Shown here piece after piece: positions 46,501 through 56,849 of a DNA stretch of 64,000 nt (positions within the stretch are counted from its first letter, which is position 1; each line of letters begins with the position of its first letter). The notes beneath the pieces are model-generated. The model had not been told where the DNA came from. It ran no database searches and saw only the letters and a program-made list of their open reading frames with translations. Location: the NCBI GenBank assembly GCA_022494885.1, contig JAGVSM010000452.1, positions 279,285 through 343,284 on the forward strand. Reading direction: 5' to 3'. A program made the translations under genes and the position numbers. This DNA is from Micrasema longulum (lineage: Eukaryota > Arthropoda > Insecta > Trichoptera > Brachycentridae).

Positions 46501-46758
46501 AACGATGACAGAGGAGACTACTATGGAAGATCAATTGGATACTGGGATCGAGATGATATTAATGACCGGGGCGAAAAATCGAAGCTGTTTGGGAACGAAG
46601 AGGAAATAGATGATTTCGATGATGTTTCTAGAGAAATGGAAGATATATTTACCAAAGGGATAAGATCCTTACTAACAACATATATGCAGAAAGAGTTGCA
46701 GCCGGCGATTAAGGAAACATTAATGAGGAATTTAGGTTACACTTTATCTTATGGGTGA
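37553..46758 (+). CDS. Secreted, charged protein of unknown family, three exons (384 residues)
   Basis: Exons 37553-37640, 42072-42241 and 45862-46758 join in phase (G+AA = Glu; then CCA|GTT) with donors GTAATT and GTAAGA and acceptors TTGCAG and TTTTAG. Residues 1-18 form a signal peptide (MWMLFILTMASS core, cleavage likely after SKA). Exon 2 is GC-rich and Pro/Ala-rich (RPLAPLPPPVAPLQGA). Exon 3 has an N-terminal part with LLFNDLTISGSVNL, an Asp/Arg/Tyr-rich acidic linker, a conserved-looking block NMILRLRKAGIGFFTQPL...FIEPGFISVYAYGC, a furin-type RQKR at 285-288, and an amphipathic C-terminus. The protein is probably exported and cleaved. I do not recognise the family; a lipid-binding (JHBP/BPI-like) fold is conceivable for the first half but unproven. 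Confidence 0.8.
38779..39576 (+). mobile_element. P-element-like transposon, internally deleted, with THAP start (copy 1)
   Basis: 798 bp starting CATAGAATTAAGAATAGTCC and ending with its inverse (GGACTATTCTTAATTCTATG), flanked on both sides by GGTATACT (38771-38778 and 39577-39584). CA...TG ends, roughly 25-bp TIRs and an 8-bp duplication are the signature of the P superfamily. At 38928 a short frame, MPCCVLLKF.NTA..LKKHDG.KFHR, matches a THAP zinc-finger start (Cys spacing and FHR), stopping at what could be a splice donor. No transposase catalytic part is left. It lies in intron 1 of the secreted-protein gene. Confidence 0.9.
41615..41758 (-). repeat. SINE-like repeat, family B
   Basis: Reversed head and body: AAAATCGACTTGAGGTAGTG, GGGATTTGAACTTCGGACTT, CCACAATACTACCACAGGAC. 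It resembles 58490-58662. Confidence 0.6.
41865..41994 (-). repeat. Palindromic repeat with hammerhead-ribozyme-like core (copy a)
   Basis: Arms of about 40 bp (41865-41907 and 41950-41994; TTTGGGTGATACC at one edge) enclose, on the minus strand, CTGAAGA (41939-41933), GGCT/AGCC that can pair as stem II, then GAAA (41912-41909) and CGTC. CUGANGA...GAAA...GUC is the hammerhead core layout. Such motifs are known in Penelope-like retroelements. The stem III segment is minimal. Confidence 0.6.
42787..42962 (-). repeat. Palindromic repeat with hammerhead-like core (copy d)
   Basis: Arms TCAAACACTGATTTAAGTCT (42790 region) and their inverse near 42940-42962 flank, on the minus strand, TTGAAAA (42888-42882), a GCCC...AGGC stem and GAAA (42867-42864). 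It is built like the 52568 copy but more diverged. It lies in intron 2 of the secreted-protein gene and abuts the second P-like element. Confidence 0.5.
42975..44266 (+). mobile_element. P-element-like transposon with THAP start (copy 2)
   Basis: It shares both TIRs with copy 1 (left end slightly eroded: CATATAATAAAGAATAGTCC; right end GGACTATTCTTAATTCTATG). The THAP-like frame at 43098 is diverged (MSCWVVLKYRNAA...). Compared with copy 1 it carries about 540 extra bp between roughly 43270 and 43820. The 8-bp flanks no longer match well. It lies in intron 2 of the same gene as copy 1. Confidence 0.85.
45430..45597 (-). repeat. tRNA-derived SINE, family A
   Basis: Reversed copy: GGAGGCCCAATTACAATGGT near the tail and ACCATTATACCACGGAGGCC at the head. 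It ends about 265 bp before the last exon of the secreted-protein gene. Confidence 0.78.
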
Positions 46759-47004
46759 TAAAATTAACATGTTGCAAATGTGTGCTAAGTTATAACCAAG
46801 CACAGTGGTTCAATTTAACAAACTATATTTACTTAAGAGTTTCAAACAGATTTAAATTTCAAGACAATATTGAAATTAAACAAACAACTTTAATATTATG
46901 AAATAGTTTCTGTTGTGTTAACAAATCTTAATATTATAACTGAAAGACAGTATAGGGGATTTGAACTGAATAACGGTACTGGCAGTATTATGACTGAGAT
47001 TTCC

Positions 47005-47012
47005 TAATAAAA
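47005..47012 (+). terminator. Polyadenylation signal of the secreted-protein gene
   Basis: An AATAAA hexamer in CCTAATAAAAATATATG, about 250 bp after the stop codon. Position is given to within a few bases. Confidence 0.45.
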
Positions 47013-47509
47013 ATATATGTAAAAAAAAAGATTTATTTGTTGCACATTGAAAACGAGTCAAACAAAGTTGGATTAATTTGAAATTAGTATTGAAATGTTA
47101 TTTTTGGTGTCAGGTCTGATTTGAATGACACCGGTTTTAATGATATGTTATAGGTGTTTTACAATCAATATGTTTAAGCTAGCAAGATGAAGTGATGAGC
47201 ATTGTGAGCGACTGCCTTGTTACTTGATATACTCATTCAGCTATATGCCACTTATAGATCTCCCTTTTACTAATTTCCTAGCACCAACCAACCTGCATGG
47301 CTTAGGACATTCTGATACACTACTGCCAACATAATCTGGCAAATCAACTCACGCTTTTCTAATGATGGCAAATAGAGATCCGGAGGGTGACTGAATTTCG
47401 CAGGATCGCTTTTAGTAACTTTCACTCACCGAAACACTCTTCACCAATATTGAAATCAGTAAAAACATATTAAAAAGCAAATAACGAAATAAAATCTTAA
47501 ATAGTTCGA

Positions 47510-47750
47510 CTTGTCGTGTGGCAGTTGGGGCGTTTACCTGCAGTGCTTGAAGAGCCGGGTTTGATTCCCGCCCAGCTAAGAGTGAAATATTTATTTAAAA
47601 GGTGTTTTTTTAAGTAAATATTTTTCAATCTTCGGAAGTGCACACGAATTAGTCATATGAGTTTGTGTGTCAACTAATTGAGGTACACTGAATTTGGTGT
47701 ACCAATGCAGAGTGCCCTACGCACCATTGGGTGTGGATAACAAAATACTT
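47510..47750 (+). repeat. SINE-like repeat, family C
   Basis: It starts with GGCAGTTGGGGCGTTTACCT and GGGTTTGATTCCCGCCCAGC, and ends GAGTGCCCTACGCACCATTG, as in the 4345 copy. Confidence 0.65.
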
Positions 47751-48875
47751 AGTAAACATGAAATGTGAACAGATATGAAATATTCAACAAGTGAAATTAA
47801 CTAAAAAGTTGGTAGTCAACAAGTTTGTTAAAAACTAACATAGGAACTAGTAAACATTTTGCAGGGTTAAAATTAACAATTAATTAATCAATTTGATACG
47901 GAGTATTGATCAAGCTCCTTAGGTTCTTTATAGACCATCCAGCACTTTTGTCCAAACATCCTCAAGAATGGTATTATTCATTATTACTTAGAGATAATTC
48001 AACCAACTATATGGAAATAACAATAACATATTTAACTAAATAAAAATGAGTGAACACATTGGATGATAGGGGTCAGTGTTTTATAAGCTCCTGACGTCAC
48101 TGCAATTAACACACAATGTACATATGTACTTGAAAAATTAAGAACATTTCACTATAATAAAGTAATATGAAGTTCGTATCTGAATTTAAACAAAAACTAT
48201 AATTTTACCAATGTCATTTGATTACGATGCACTGCAATTAATTTTATTGTTTTTATGAAAAAATGATTATTCTACAACTAGTGTTTCTGATATGTATAAA
48301 TATATATACGAGTATATATTTATATATACCCATGTGAAAAAAAAAAAAAAAACTAACTACTGAAGAAAATATGCTTCAGAGGATATGAGATGGTATAGTA
48401 ATTATTAAATACTTGCAGCTCAGTAATTTAATATTTTTAATAAAAAAAATATTGAATGCAATAAATTATTTTATAATATTCTACTACAGGTTCTTCTAAA
48501 TATTCAATTTATAATAATTATATTACTATGCATTGACCGAATATCAGTGTCAATAAAAAAGTTCATTAACTTTAAATTCAGTAAAGATCTTGTAAGTTGA
48601 AATTTTGAATTACTTGCTACAAAGAATAATAAATAGTATACATGGATTCATTACCTTAGATTACACTTGAAACAGAAGTTTTACAGTACTTTTTCCAACA
48701 TAATATAATATGTTATAGTCAGAATATTTAAAAAATAATTATAATATGAATTATAAAATGTGTTAAAAACTAAAACCTTGAATCACAAAATTTAGTTTGT
48801 AAAATTACTCGCTAAAGTTTGCTGCAATTTAATTTAAGTAATATGAATGATTATATTTCATGACAATGTATTTTG
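47751..48875. other. AT-rich region with no gene recognised
   Basis: Holds one CRE-type palindrome, TGACGTCA, at 48092-48099, and nothing else that I can support. Confidence 0.5.
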
Positions 48876-48879
48876 GAGC

Positions 48880-48885
48880 TTTATT
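48880..48885 (-). terminator. Polyadenylation signal AATAAA of the mitochondrial carrier gene
   Basis: AATAAA on the minus strand, about 45 bp after the carrier stop codon. Confidence 0.6.
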
Positions 48886-48930
48886 GTACTTCTAAGGAAA
48901 GTTTTGAAGGAAAAATAGGGAGTTGAGAGG

Positions 48931-49863
48931 TTAGTTAAATTTCCTGAACAATCGGCAAATTTCTTCAAAGCAAGTGAAATGTAGAGCAGACACTATGATT
49001 GCTTTCATTAGACTGGGAACCAAACCTTTGTAGAGCGCGGTAAAGCCTTCGGTTCTTACAGTATTATTTATACAATGAAAAAATCCATTACAATAAAACT
49101 GTTTACCAAAGTTTTGTCGATAATTTTGAAAACCTTGAATTTGCATTCTTTTTTTTGCTAAGTCAAACGGATAGACCGTAAGCTTAGCTAAAAATCCGGC
49201 AATGGAACCGGCGCACAAACTGGATGGAAATGATCCATTAGAACCTTTGTTCAACGAAGAAAAATAATTGCTAAATAGTTTGTAAAACATAAATTGCACT
49301 CCAGAGTGCGGAGCTATTTGAGCAATAGTGGGAAACAGACCTTTAAACATCGAAAGCTGTCCCTCCGTTTTGAACATATGACGCAAAGTATGCCATACCC
49401 CGGTATATAAGCGGGAATTTTTCTCTTCAGCTATAAGTCGAGTTCTCACTGTATCAAAAGGAAATGATACAACCGTTGCAAAAGATCCCGCAATGGCACC
49501 ACAGCTAAAGTTCACAAACGGTGTCAAGGAATCTGGTATATTGGTATCAGCTTTGTAAATTTTCTCTGTGAGCATTTCGTAAGCCCAAAATTGCGCTACT
49601 CCGTAAGATATTGATAAATATTGGGCTGGAATATGACCACTCCATAACGCCGTTACTGACTCTTCTTTTAGAATAACACGTAAGGCTTGCTTGATCGACG
49701 AATACTTCGAGCCTAGGGCGATGGGTTCCACTTGAAGTTGAAACCGTATTTTTAAGACATCTAACGGCTGAGCGATACAACGGGTAATGGCGCCAGACGC
49801 GCCACCGGCGAACATATACTGCCATTGGTCGAGTTTATCTGCCGATTTGTCAAACCCGACCAT
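48931..49863 (-). CDS. SLC25A19: Mitochondrial thiamine pyrophosphate carrier (SLC25 family)
   Basis: 310 residues in a single coding exon. Three mitochondrial carrier repeats are visible with their signature motifs QPLDVLKIRFQ, FPFDTVRTRL and YPFDLAKKRMQIQ, each followed by the aromatic/Gly pattern (LWSGHIPAQYLSISYG, MFKGLFPTIAQIAPHSG, LYKGLVPSLMKA). Carriers of this family sit in the inner membrane with six helices. GHIPAQ.LSI.YG followed by QF is characteristic of the thiamine pyrophosphate/deoxynucleotide-type member that imports TPP. The first in-frame ATG is at 49863; the GTG just upstream should not be used. A splice acceptor-like TTTTTTTTTAG lies at about 49881, suggesting a 5' UTR intron. 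It has no functional link to its neighbours. Confidence 0.92.
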   Translation of the reverse strand: MVGFDKSADKLDQWQYMFAGGASGAITRCIAQPLDVLKIRFQLQVEPIALGSKYSSIKQALRVILKEESVTALWSGHIPAQYLSISYGVAQFWAYEMLTEKIYKADTNIPDSLTPFVNFSCGAIAGSFATVVSFPFDTVRTRLIAEEKNSRLYTGVWHTLRHMFKTEGQLSMFKGLFPTIAQIAPHSGVQFMFYKLFSNYFSSLNKGSNGSFPSSLCAGSIAGFLAKLTVYPFDLAKKRMQIQGFQNYRQNFGKQFYCNGFFHCINNTVRTEGFTALYKGLVPSLMKAIIVSALHFTCFEEICRLFRKFN

Positions 49864-51250
49864 CACTTAACACCATTAAACTAAAAAAAAAAAACATGTA
49901 TTGTTAAGTCAGAGCTCTGTTTTGATACTATATTTAAATAAATCTATAAATAAAGCAGAACTGAAAACATTCCACAAATAAAGATGAATAAAAAAAAATA
50001 GAGACTACTCTCTCACTATGAATTGCACAATGCAAACACTTAAATAATACTAATTTAACATAATGTTTTTAAAATAATAGCAGAATAAACATTTTTACCG
50101 TGAAACAATTCATTAGATAACCTCTAAATAATGACAAGTTTAGTGACAAGTGACAGTCTGTGCAAGTGACCAGTACAAATAATGACAATCGAGTGTAAAT
50201 AATAGTGTGGCCTGTCGAAACAATTCCAATGAAATAATATTATGTGAAAAATTTTATCGTTCCTACTCAATTCCCGCAAAGTATTTTGTAATGTCATATT
50301 ATTTAACATATTGTTATTATATTATTTTTGTGGTACGTTACGGATAACATAAAAGCAGGTATTTTGTTTTTATCAAAGAGTGTTGGTAAGTAAAGCAAAA
50401 TTATGTACAAAAATAAATATTAAAGATTATGTACATTTATGAAAATATAAGTATTTAAGATGACAAAAAATAAATTAAGACATTATTACACAACTATTAA
50501 TTAATGTATTCTGAAACGATAAAGTATATCACGTAATACGTATTATATACCCGAAAATTTACATGCGTTGTAGGTAACTTTTAAAAAGTTTTTTTTTCAT
50601 TGTAATACGCATGTGTAAATTATGACAAAAAATATCAATTTATTTATACAATTTAATGCAAAACAGCCATGGCATTCTTAGAATAAATTCCTCTTAAAAT
50701 ATTTAATGATATACGAAACCCTTTCATTAAGCTGTTCCCCAATTGATTTATAGACAAAAATTGGAAGATGAACTTTGCGAGTAAACATTAAATTTGCATA
50801 CCAAATATTAATAGTCCATTTAAACTAAGCCACTGTAACTATTGCAATTTTTTTTGTGATATAAACATAATTTAGTTTTTTTTTATTTATAGAAATAAAA
50901 TAATTTAGTCCACCAATGTATCAAATAAGGTGAGTTACTATTTTTATTTCATTTAGAATACAGAACTCATATAACTTCCAATGGTTACATCACCGGAAAT
51001 GAGTTTACAGAAACAAAATGTTTGGAACCATTTTTTTTTACAAAATAGTACCTACCCACATTACAAAGTATTTTTTGCAATGCAGGTTCAATGGTGATCT
51101 AATTTCGTCGGGTCGTTAGGTGTGCTTTAGTTCAGTTGGATATATAAAAAAAGTAAATGTCAAAACCACGAGCGTGGGAATTTCATTAATTTCTTAAAAC
51201 GAGTTTAAGAAAAAATGTAGAATTTATGGAATATTAATATTATTTTTCAT
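49864..51250. other. Upstream region of the carrier gene, otherwise no gene recognised
   Basis: Should contain the carrier's 5' UTR exon and promoter. A GC-slightly-richer patch lies at 50100-50330. No exon could be fixed. Confidence 0.4.
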
Positions 51251-51254
51251 GTTG

Positions 51255-51430
51255 GAACAGGGTTGTGGTCCCGAAGTAACATCAAGTACGGACTTATTGA
51301 TGAAAGGTTTGATGGTTAAATCCCGCCGTACCAAAACTTGATTCCCATTTAAGAGAAGAGTTATTTAGGACTTTAAAATAATGGCCTCAAAATTAAAATA
51401 TCAGTGTTAACAATAAGAATGCAAATATTA
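51255..51430 (+). repeat. SINE-like repeat, family B
   Basis: GGGTTGTGGTCCCGAAGTAA, then ACCAAAACTTGATTCCCATT and AATGGCCTCAAAATTAAAAT follow the family B order. Confidence 0.6.
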
Positions 51431-52560
51431 TTTTTCAATTACAATTTTTTTTGACATGTCCATTTATTAAGGTATTTAAACACCATAGTTGGTACAATAC
51501 CGGGACACATTATAATGATGATTAAATTATCATTATCAAATTTTGATAAAAAAAAATGCGTAACTGACATACAAATTCCACTCTCACCAAGTTTACTATA
51601 TACCATTGTGTCTTTCTACTTTCCTTTATATTAATTTTCTATGCATAAACATGTCCTTAAAAATGCCCATTGGGTGTATATATAAATAAATAAATAAATA
51701 CAATTGTATACCTAGAAATCAGAAAAGTCAATAGTTACTACTTTAAGCATTTTTTTTTCTGAAAAGTAGTTATGTATGTGTGTATGTGAGTGTTATGTGA
51801 GTGTTTTTAAAAAAACTTTTTAAGTAAAATATATTTCTTGTTTGAAAAGTGGTGTTACATTTGGATTGCTAATTTTGTAATTTAATTTGTCAGAAAGTCG
51901 TGTACTCGTATTCATAATTTGTACATTTTTGGTTCCGAATATTTGATACTCTCGAAGCGAAGAATGCAAGGAATCCACGGAAGCAAACTGATGTATGTAT
52001 ATTTCTGTAGGCTGTAGATTCGTTCTACATATTGTATATTTATACCTACATAATACAATATTTTACTCTGAAAAGGTTGCATTAATATTAAAAAAGATTG
52101 TATATTATATTATTGTTTACGAATGTTAAAAAATACATACATGTATTCAAATAAAATGAATTTCGTAGAATATCAACCTAGATTTACTTGGGACATTTCA
52201 GCAATTTTGGAAACGTTTTGAAAGACAAGAAATTAAAGCATATTCAGATGAGATATTGTAAATTGTAAAAAAAAAACCATTAAAAACAAAACGTAAAAAC
52301 CCATATAATAAATTGGAAATTTAAGTACACAAATAGTTTTAACAGAGAATGTCGCCAATTTTATGATTGGATATTTTTTAAGAAAAATTAAAACTTATGA
52401 TGGATTTTTAAATATATATATTTTTTTAATTCGTATAAATTATCAATCATTAATAAAATACTGCCTTAGGGCAGATGGCACACTCTAGTTAGTCAAAAAA
52501 CTTTCTTTCTTATGAATATAAAATGTGTATTGATGTTTTTTGATGATATTTCTTGATAAA
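51431..52560. other. AT-rich region with no gene recognised
   Basis: Nothing supported is seen apart from a short ATAA/TAAATA simple repeat near 51682. Confidence 0.5.
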
Positions 52561-52567
52561 ACTCAAC

Positions 52568-52800
52568 AGTTAATGATTTTGATAAAATTATAAATAAAGC
52601 CATCAATAAAACTTGTTGGTTTAGTTCTACTTTTTTATTATTTTGACCAACTTTGCTGTAAACGTTGTGAACAATTTACCATTCTTGAAGATGCCTACTT
52701 AGGCGAAAGCGCTCGTTGATCAAAATAATAAAAAAGTAAAACTAAACCTAGAAGTTTTATTGATAACTTTATTTACAATTTTATCAAAATCATAATATGT
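52568..52800 (+). repeat. Long palindromic repeat with hammerhead-like core (copy b)
   Basis: Arms of about 80 bp (52570-52655 and 52717-52800, sharing GATTTTGATAAAATT and TTTTTTATTATTTTGA) flank TTGAAGA (52685-52691), a GCCT/AGGC stem II (52693-52696 and 52701-52704) and GAAA (52705-52708), followed by GCGCTC. It has the same internal order as copies a and d. Probably a Penelope-like terminal repeat in inverted arrangement, by inference. Confidence 0.65.
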
Positions 52801-53172
52801 GTATATCATTTGATTTTTAAAGAAATAACCAGATAAGCCTTTAATTTAAAGGTCTGTCAGCAGGTGGGAAATAGAGGATATGAAAGTAAGTTATGAAAAA
52901 TACACCACAACACTGAGACCAATTGACAAAATGTTATTTTTTTCTTGCAATTTGCAGAACTAAACCCTGCGACGATAGTTTTACAGTTGGTCATTCAACC
53001 AACTGTGCCACGGCACCGTCCCACACAATTTTAGTTTTAGGACCATTTAAAACAAAATACAATTTTTGGCAATCGTTCGTTAGAACCTTATCAAAGCAAA
53101 GTAATGTATTGCTTTAGGGCGGTATGTACATATTTAACCGGCAGGTCTTTCCGGTTACATTTCTCCCACGAC

Positions 53173-53245
53173 TGACGTCACTGTACTGGTAAAGTACAGT
53201 TGCATTAAAATGTGCGTGTTTTCTGATGACGTCATTTTGACGTCG
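53173..53245. promoter_or_regulatory. Cluster of CRE-type palindromes
   Basis: TGACGTCA at 53173-53180 and 53227-53234, and TGACGTCG at 53238-53245. Three cAMP-response-element-like words in 73 bp is well above chance in AT-rich DNA. No adjacent promoter or exon was identified, so the role is unknown. Confidence 0.4.
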
Positions 53246-53589
53246 AATCATCTCAGTAGGTACCTGCCTATCTCGTTTATGAAAAATAATTAAAGTAGGT
53301 AACTAAATGGTATAATTCATAAAAGATACCATTTTAATTTTTAAAAATCAATAGATTTGAAAGAAAAATGCATTTTATACTACAGTTATAGACGAGCAAG
53401 TGTTAAATTTAGGTGTTTTTTTAATATTTAAAAAATATTTTTTTATTATTACTCGTATTTATTCGGATAATCAACCGCTACATTATCACATACAAAAAAA
53501 AACAAAACAAATAACAGATAAGTCATTACAGGTTTTTCACAAGTAGCACCACAGTAAGTTAAAATAATATTGATATGTCTAAAAAATAG

Positions 53590-53760
53590 CTAGTGTCGTG
53601 GACTCACGGATCGGAGGGTTCGAGATTCGAACCCCACTCCACCTTAAGATTCCCATGTTCTAATAGTGAGTTATTTACAACTCGTTGAAAATGCCCTCCA
53701 AAATTGAAATATTTGAGTAAATTATAATTTCGCAAATATTTATTTTTATAAAGAGTTTTT
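53590..53760 (+). repeat. SINE-like repeat, family B
   Basis: GTGGACTCACGGATCGGAGG and GATTCGAACCCCACTCCACC, then GAGTTATTTACAACTCGTTG. It is one of the cleaner copies, with a tRNA-like B box. Confidence 0.68.
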
Positions 53761-56250
53761 TGTTTAAAATTGTAATTCATGTTTTATCATTTTTATGTTT
53801 TTAAACGTAAATCTTAATTTATTATGCTTTAAAAGAGCCCTTCAAAAAATAAATTTTCTATCTTATAGACACATATCATACATATTGTTATGTGTGTTCT
53901 AATAATAACATTGCAAATATATTTAATTTATAAATTGTTTATCACATATGTCTTGACCATTATCTATATTCAGTTTACAAAACGTACCGTCCATATGGAT
54001 TAAAAATGCAAGAACGTTTTTTTATGACTTGTAATAAATTCAATTAAATACATCTAAAACTTACGCTAGTAAAAACATGTTCTTTTTGGTAAAAAAACCG
54101 TTTTAAGAAGGGACTACAAATTGAGTGGTTTTTAAGGTATTATTTGTAAGAATAAACGAAAAATTCAGAGTACGTATTAGGTATATTGTTCAAAGAATTT
54201 TATTGGTTTATTCAAATGAAAATTATTATTCAGTTATCTTAATATTTAGTATTTATTTATTAATTATCATATTTATTAAATATCACTCTCTTTGCATATT
54301 TTAATAGTTAACTTTTTATTTTCATTTTAGGTAATCAGCATTTTGTAAATTTTACAGAAGATTAAATAAACATAATTTGTGTATATTCTATATTTTTAGG
54401 ATTTAATATAATTATTTTTATTTTAACAATAAACACATGTTTACAAAGGTGACTATTTTACAACGTTTCTATTGTTTCCATGTGGACGAATTATTTTGAT
54501 ATATTGGCTATTAACCATCATCAAAATTGAATAGTTTTTTTAATTTAAAATAAGTAAAAGAAAGAATTTGTAAATATAATTGATAATATTGATTATTAAG
54601 ATCCATTCAGGAAGCAAACAAACTGTTAAAAAACACCTTCACACCTAATTTAAATAAACCATTCTTACCTGGATAACCCCTTTATAGAATAACTGTTTTA
54701 TTTAAATAATAAAATACAATTGAATAAAATTATTCATTAAATTAATATTTTATAAATTTAACAAGATTCCAATAAAAATGGAACACGAAATCGTATATTC
54801 TCCGAATCATAATAATAATTTTCTTTACATTGTTTAGGGCACACAACATTGATATACCAACTGCAGTGTATAATATTTTACTAGAAGGTAAAATAATGGA
54901 TTGATCTAATGCTCTCTCTGGTTAATTTTTAAATACACACGATGTCCAAATAATTTAGGAAATTTGCAACAATGTACGCATTATTATAATACTTTATAGT
55001 TGAAGTTGAATATGATATCTAAATAATAAAGGGTAGTTAAGTAAAAACACACATTACATTTTCATATTTATTTTAAATCATTGTAAATATAACAAAAAAT
55101 GGCACAACACATAATAGGATTGTTTATTATTAAATAAAATGACTAAATTGACAAGAAAACTTAATAGTACTTATTTCACTAATTGAGCACCAAGAAAATT
55201 GTACTTGATAAATTATTTTATTACAACACAAAAAAATCGAAATTTATTTTTATATTCCTAGGGCATAAACATATATTGTCTAGGAACATTTATGAATTAA
55301 AAAAAAGAGTTATTTCAGCATTTTTATTTATTTTTCATTTTATCATATTCAAATATTTTTTTGAAAATTTTAATCCAATATGACAAATTTAATTATTTAC
55401 AAATTGAAGCTGTAGTCTTTCGTATCATGCTAAAAAAATAAAGTTAAATATTTTATTATCTACCTTAAAATTAATATGGCACATATGAAGAATAATAAAT
55501 AATTTTAAGTATTTACAATTTCTTACAAAAATATTTAAATAAATAACTTTGAAAGTTGTTTAAAACTTCGTAAGTTTTTACTTCAAAAATATTTGGTACA
55601 GTGTTTATATTAAATAATTGAGATTGTCGTCAAATATCATTACTAGTGTTGATAATACTACATGTGATTTACAATAATACTTTAGTTTGGAAGATAAAAT
55701 AAACGAAATAATAAATTCCCAAAGTCCGAATGTAACCTTTTATAATTTATCTTAAAGAATGACAAGAGATAAAGTAATGGCCCAAAAATAGTGCTTTAGC
55801 TATTAATATTTGTGCACAGGTAATAATAAAAGCAAAAATCTAAATTGACGCAAACACAGAAATTCAAAAACAAATATACAATCTTACATGTTTGAAAATA
55901 AATGTGACTGTAAACATGTAGGAAAGTACAAAGAACTGTCTTAACTTATAAAGGCAAAAACCTTAACATTTTCTAGGACTTACATAATTAGTGGAGGGAT
56001 AGTTTTACAACATAAATAAACTGTTGTATTTTTGTACTATTTAAATAAATTAACTATACTTAATTGGCATAATTCACATGTAACCATTCGTCGAAATAAC
56101 GAATGCACAAAACAATAACTTAGTTACTTTTAAAATTGCACAGATTTACAAAATCGAACTGACGTCTTGTAGGATTAGCTCTTCGTCGCAGACGGCTGCT
56201 TTTCTCGACTTCAGTACGTTTGTCAGTCGTAAACTCACATTTTGTTTTAA
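53761..56250. other. AT-rich region with no gene recognised
   Basis: A reversed scrap of a family C SINE tail (TTGATATACCAACTGCAGTG) lies near 54850. The 3' UTR of the cystine-knot gene probably reaches into the upper end. Confidence 0.5.
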
Positions 56251-56259
56251 TTTATTTCT

Positions 56260-56700
56260 TCATCTGACAAAGGTCGGTCTTTCTGGTTCTACCGGTGCCG
56301 CTGCAGATCTTTTCAAACAAACGCAACCCACGTACACATCCTCCGGCCAACTGGACGTCCTATCCAAGGAGTAAAGGATCAGCTTGTCTGTCAGCTGCGT
56401 GCACTCGTAATGGTGGTTACAGCAAGAGTGCCTGGTCTTCCGAGAGCAAATTATTTCTTTGATTTCCATTGGCCATCGGGTCTCGTTCCTGTTGATCCTC
56501 ACTTCGAAAGGACAAACGGTCTTGTTCACAGCGTTGTCCAACTTGGAGAAGGGAACGTTCGTCGATCCTCGCTCGATCCGGGGCATCGCTCCAGAAAATT
56601 GTATCATAACAAAAAACACGAGCACTGAACAAACATTCAAACAGCATAGTTTAGTTTGAGCGGATAAATGAGAGAACTCCATTTTAAAGTTTTTCTGCAT
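56260..56700 (-). CDS. Small secreted cystine-knot-type ligand, IL-17-like or trunk/PTTH-like
   Basis: 146 residues in one exon, ATG at 56700-56698. Residues 17-38 form a signal peptide (LCCLNVCSVLVFFVMIQFSG, cleavage likely after Ala38). The mature chain has N-glycosylation sites at Asn59 and Asn72 and seven cysteines (63, 85, 93, 94, 100, 126, 128). TVCPFEVRIN...R.P..I.EIIC, YEC and VYVGCVCLKR follow the order of IL-17 proteins (CPW...R.P..I.EA.C...VGCTCV). PTTH and trunk share a similar late pattern (C..C..Y.C...V.ACLC). An extracellular signalling role is inferred. No paralogue or receptor is in the window. The IL-17 and trunk/PTTH alternatives cannot be separated by eye. Confidence 0.75.
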   Translation of the reverse strand: MQKNFKMEFSHLSAQTKLCCLNVCSVLVFFVMIQFSGAMPRIERGSTNVPFSKLDNAVNKTVCPFEVRINRNETRWPMEIKEIICSRKTRHSCCNHHYECTQLTDKLILYSLDRTSSWPEDVYVGCVCLKRSAAAPVEPERPTFVR

Positions 56701-56810
56701 ACTGTTATTCTAAGCGAAGTTAACGGTTTTGATTCGGTTCGCGGTTTGAATTGGCCGCGCGGAAATGCTAACAGATGAGCTTTCGCAATGATCTCAAGGT
56801 TCACAATGAA

Positions 56811-56841
56811 GATGATTCAGGAAATCTGCGGATATTTTATA
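56811..56841 (-). promoter_or_regulatory. Core promoter of the cystine-knot gene (TATA box and initiator-like site)
   Basis: On the minus strand TATAAAA lies at 56841-56835 and an initiator-like TCATC at 56815-56811, about 28 bp downstream, the expected spacing. Transcription from there would give a 5' UTR of about 110 nt before the ATG. Confidence 0.5.
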
Positions 56842-56849
56842 CCTCTAGC

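Noticed and set aside
49864..49866. GTG as carrier start codon
   Set aside because: GTG initiation is not expected in a nuclear gene; the next codon is ATG (49863) and fits the family's N-terminus.
56251..56256. AATAAA four bases after the stop of the cystine-knot gene
   Set aside because: A signal this close to the stop would leave an unusually short 3' UTR; the real signal may be further downstream, so I did not list it.
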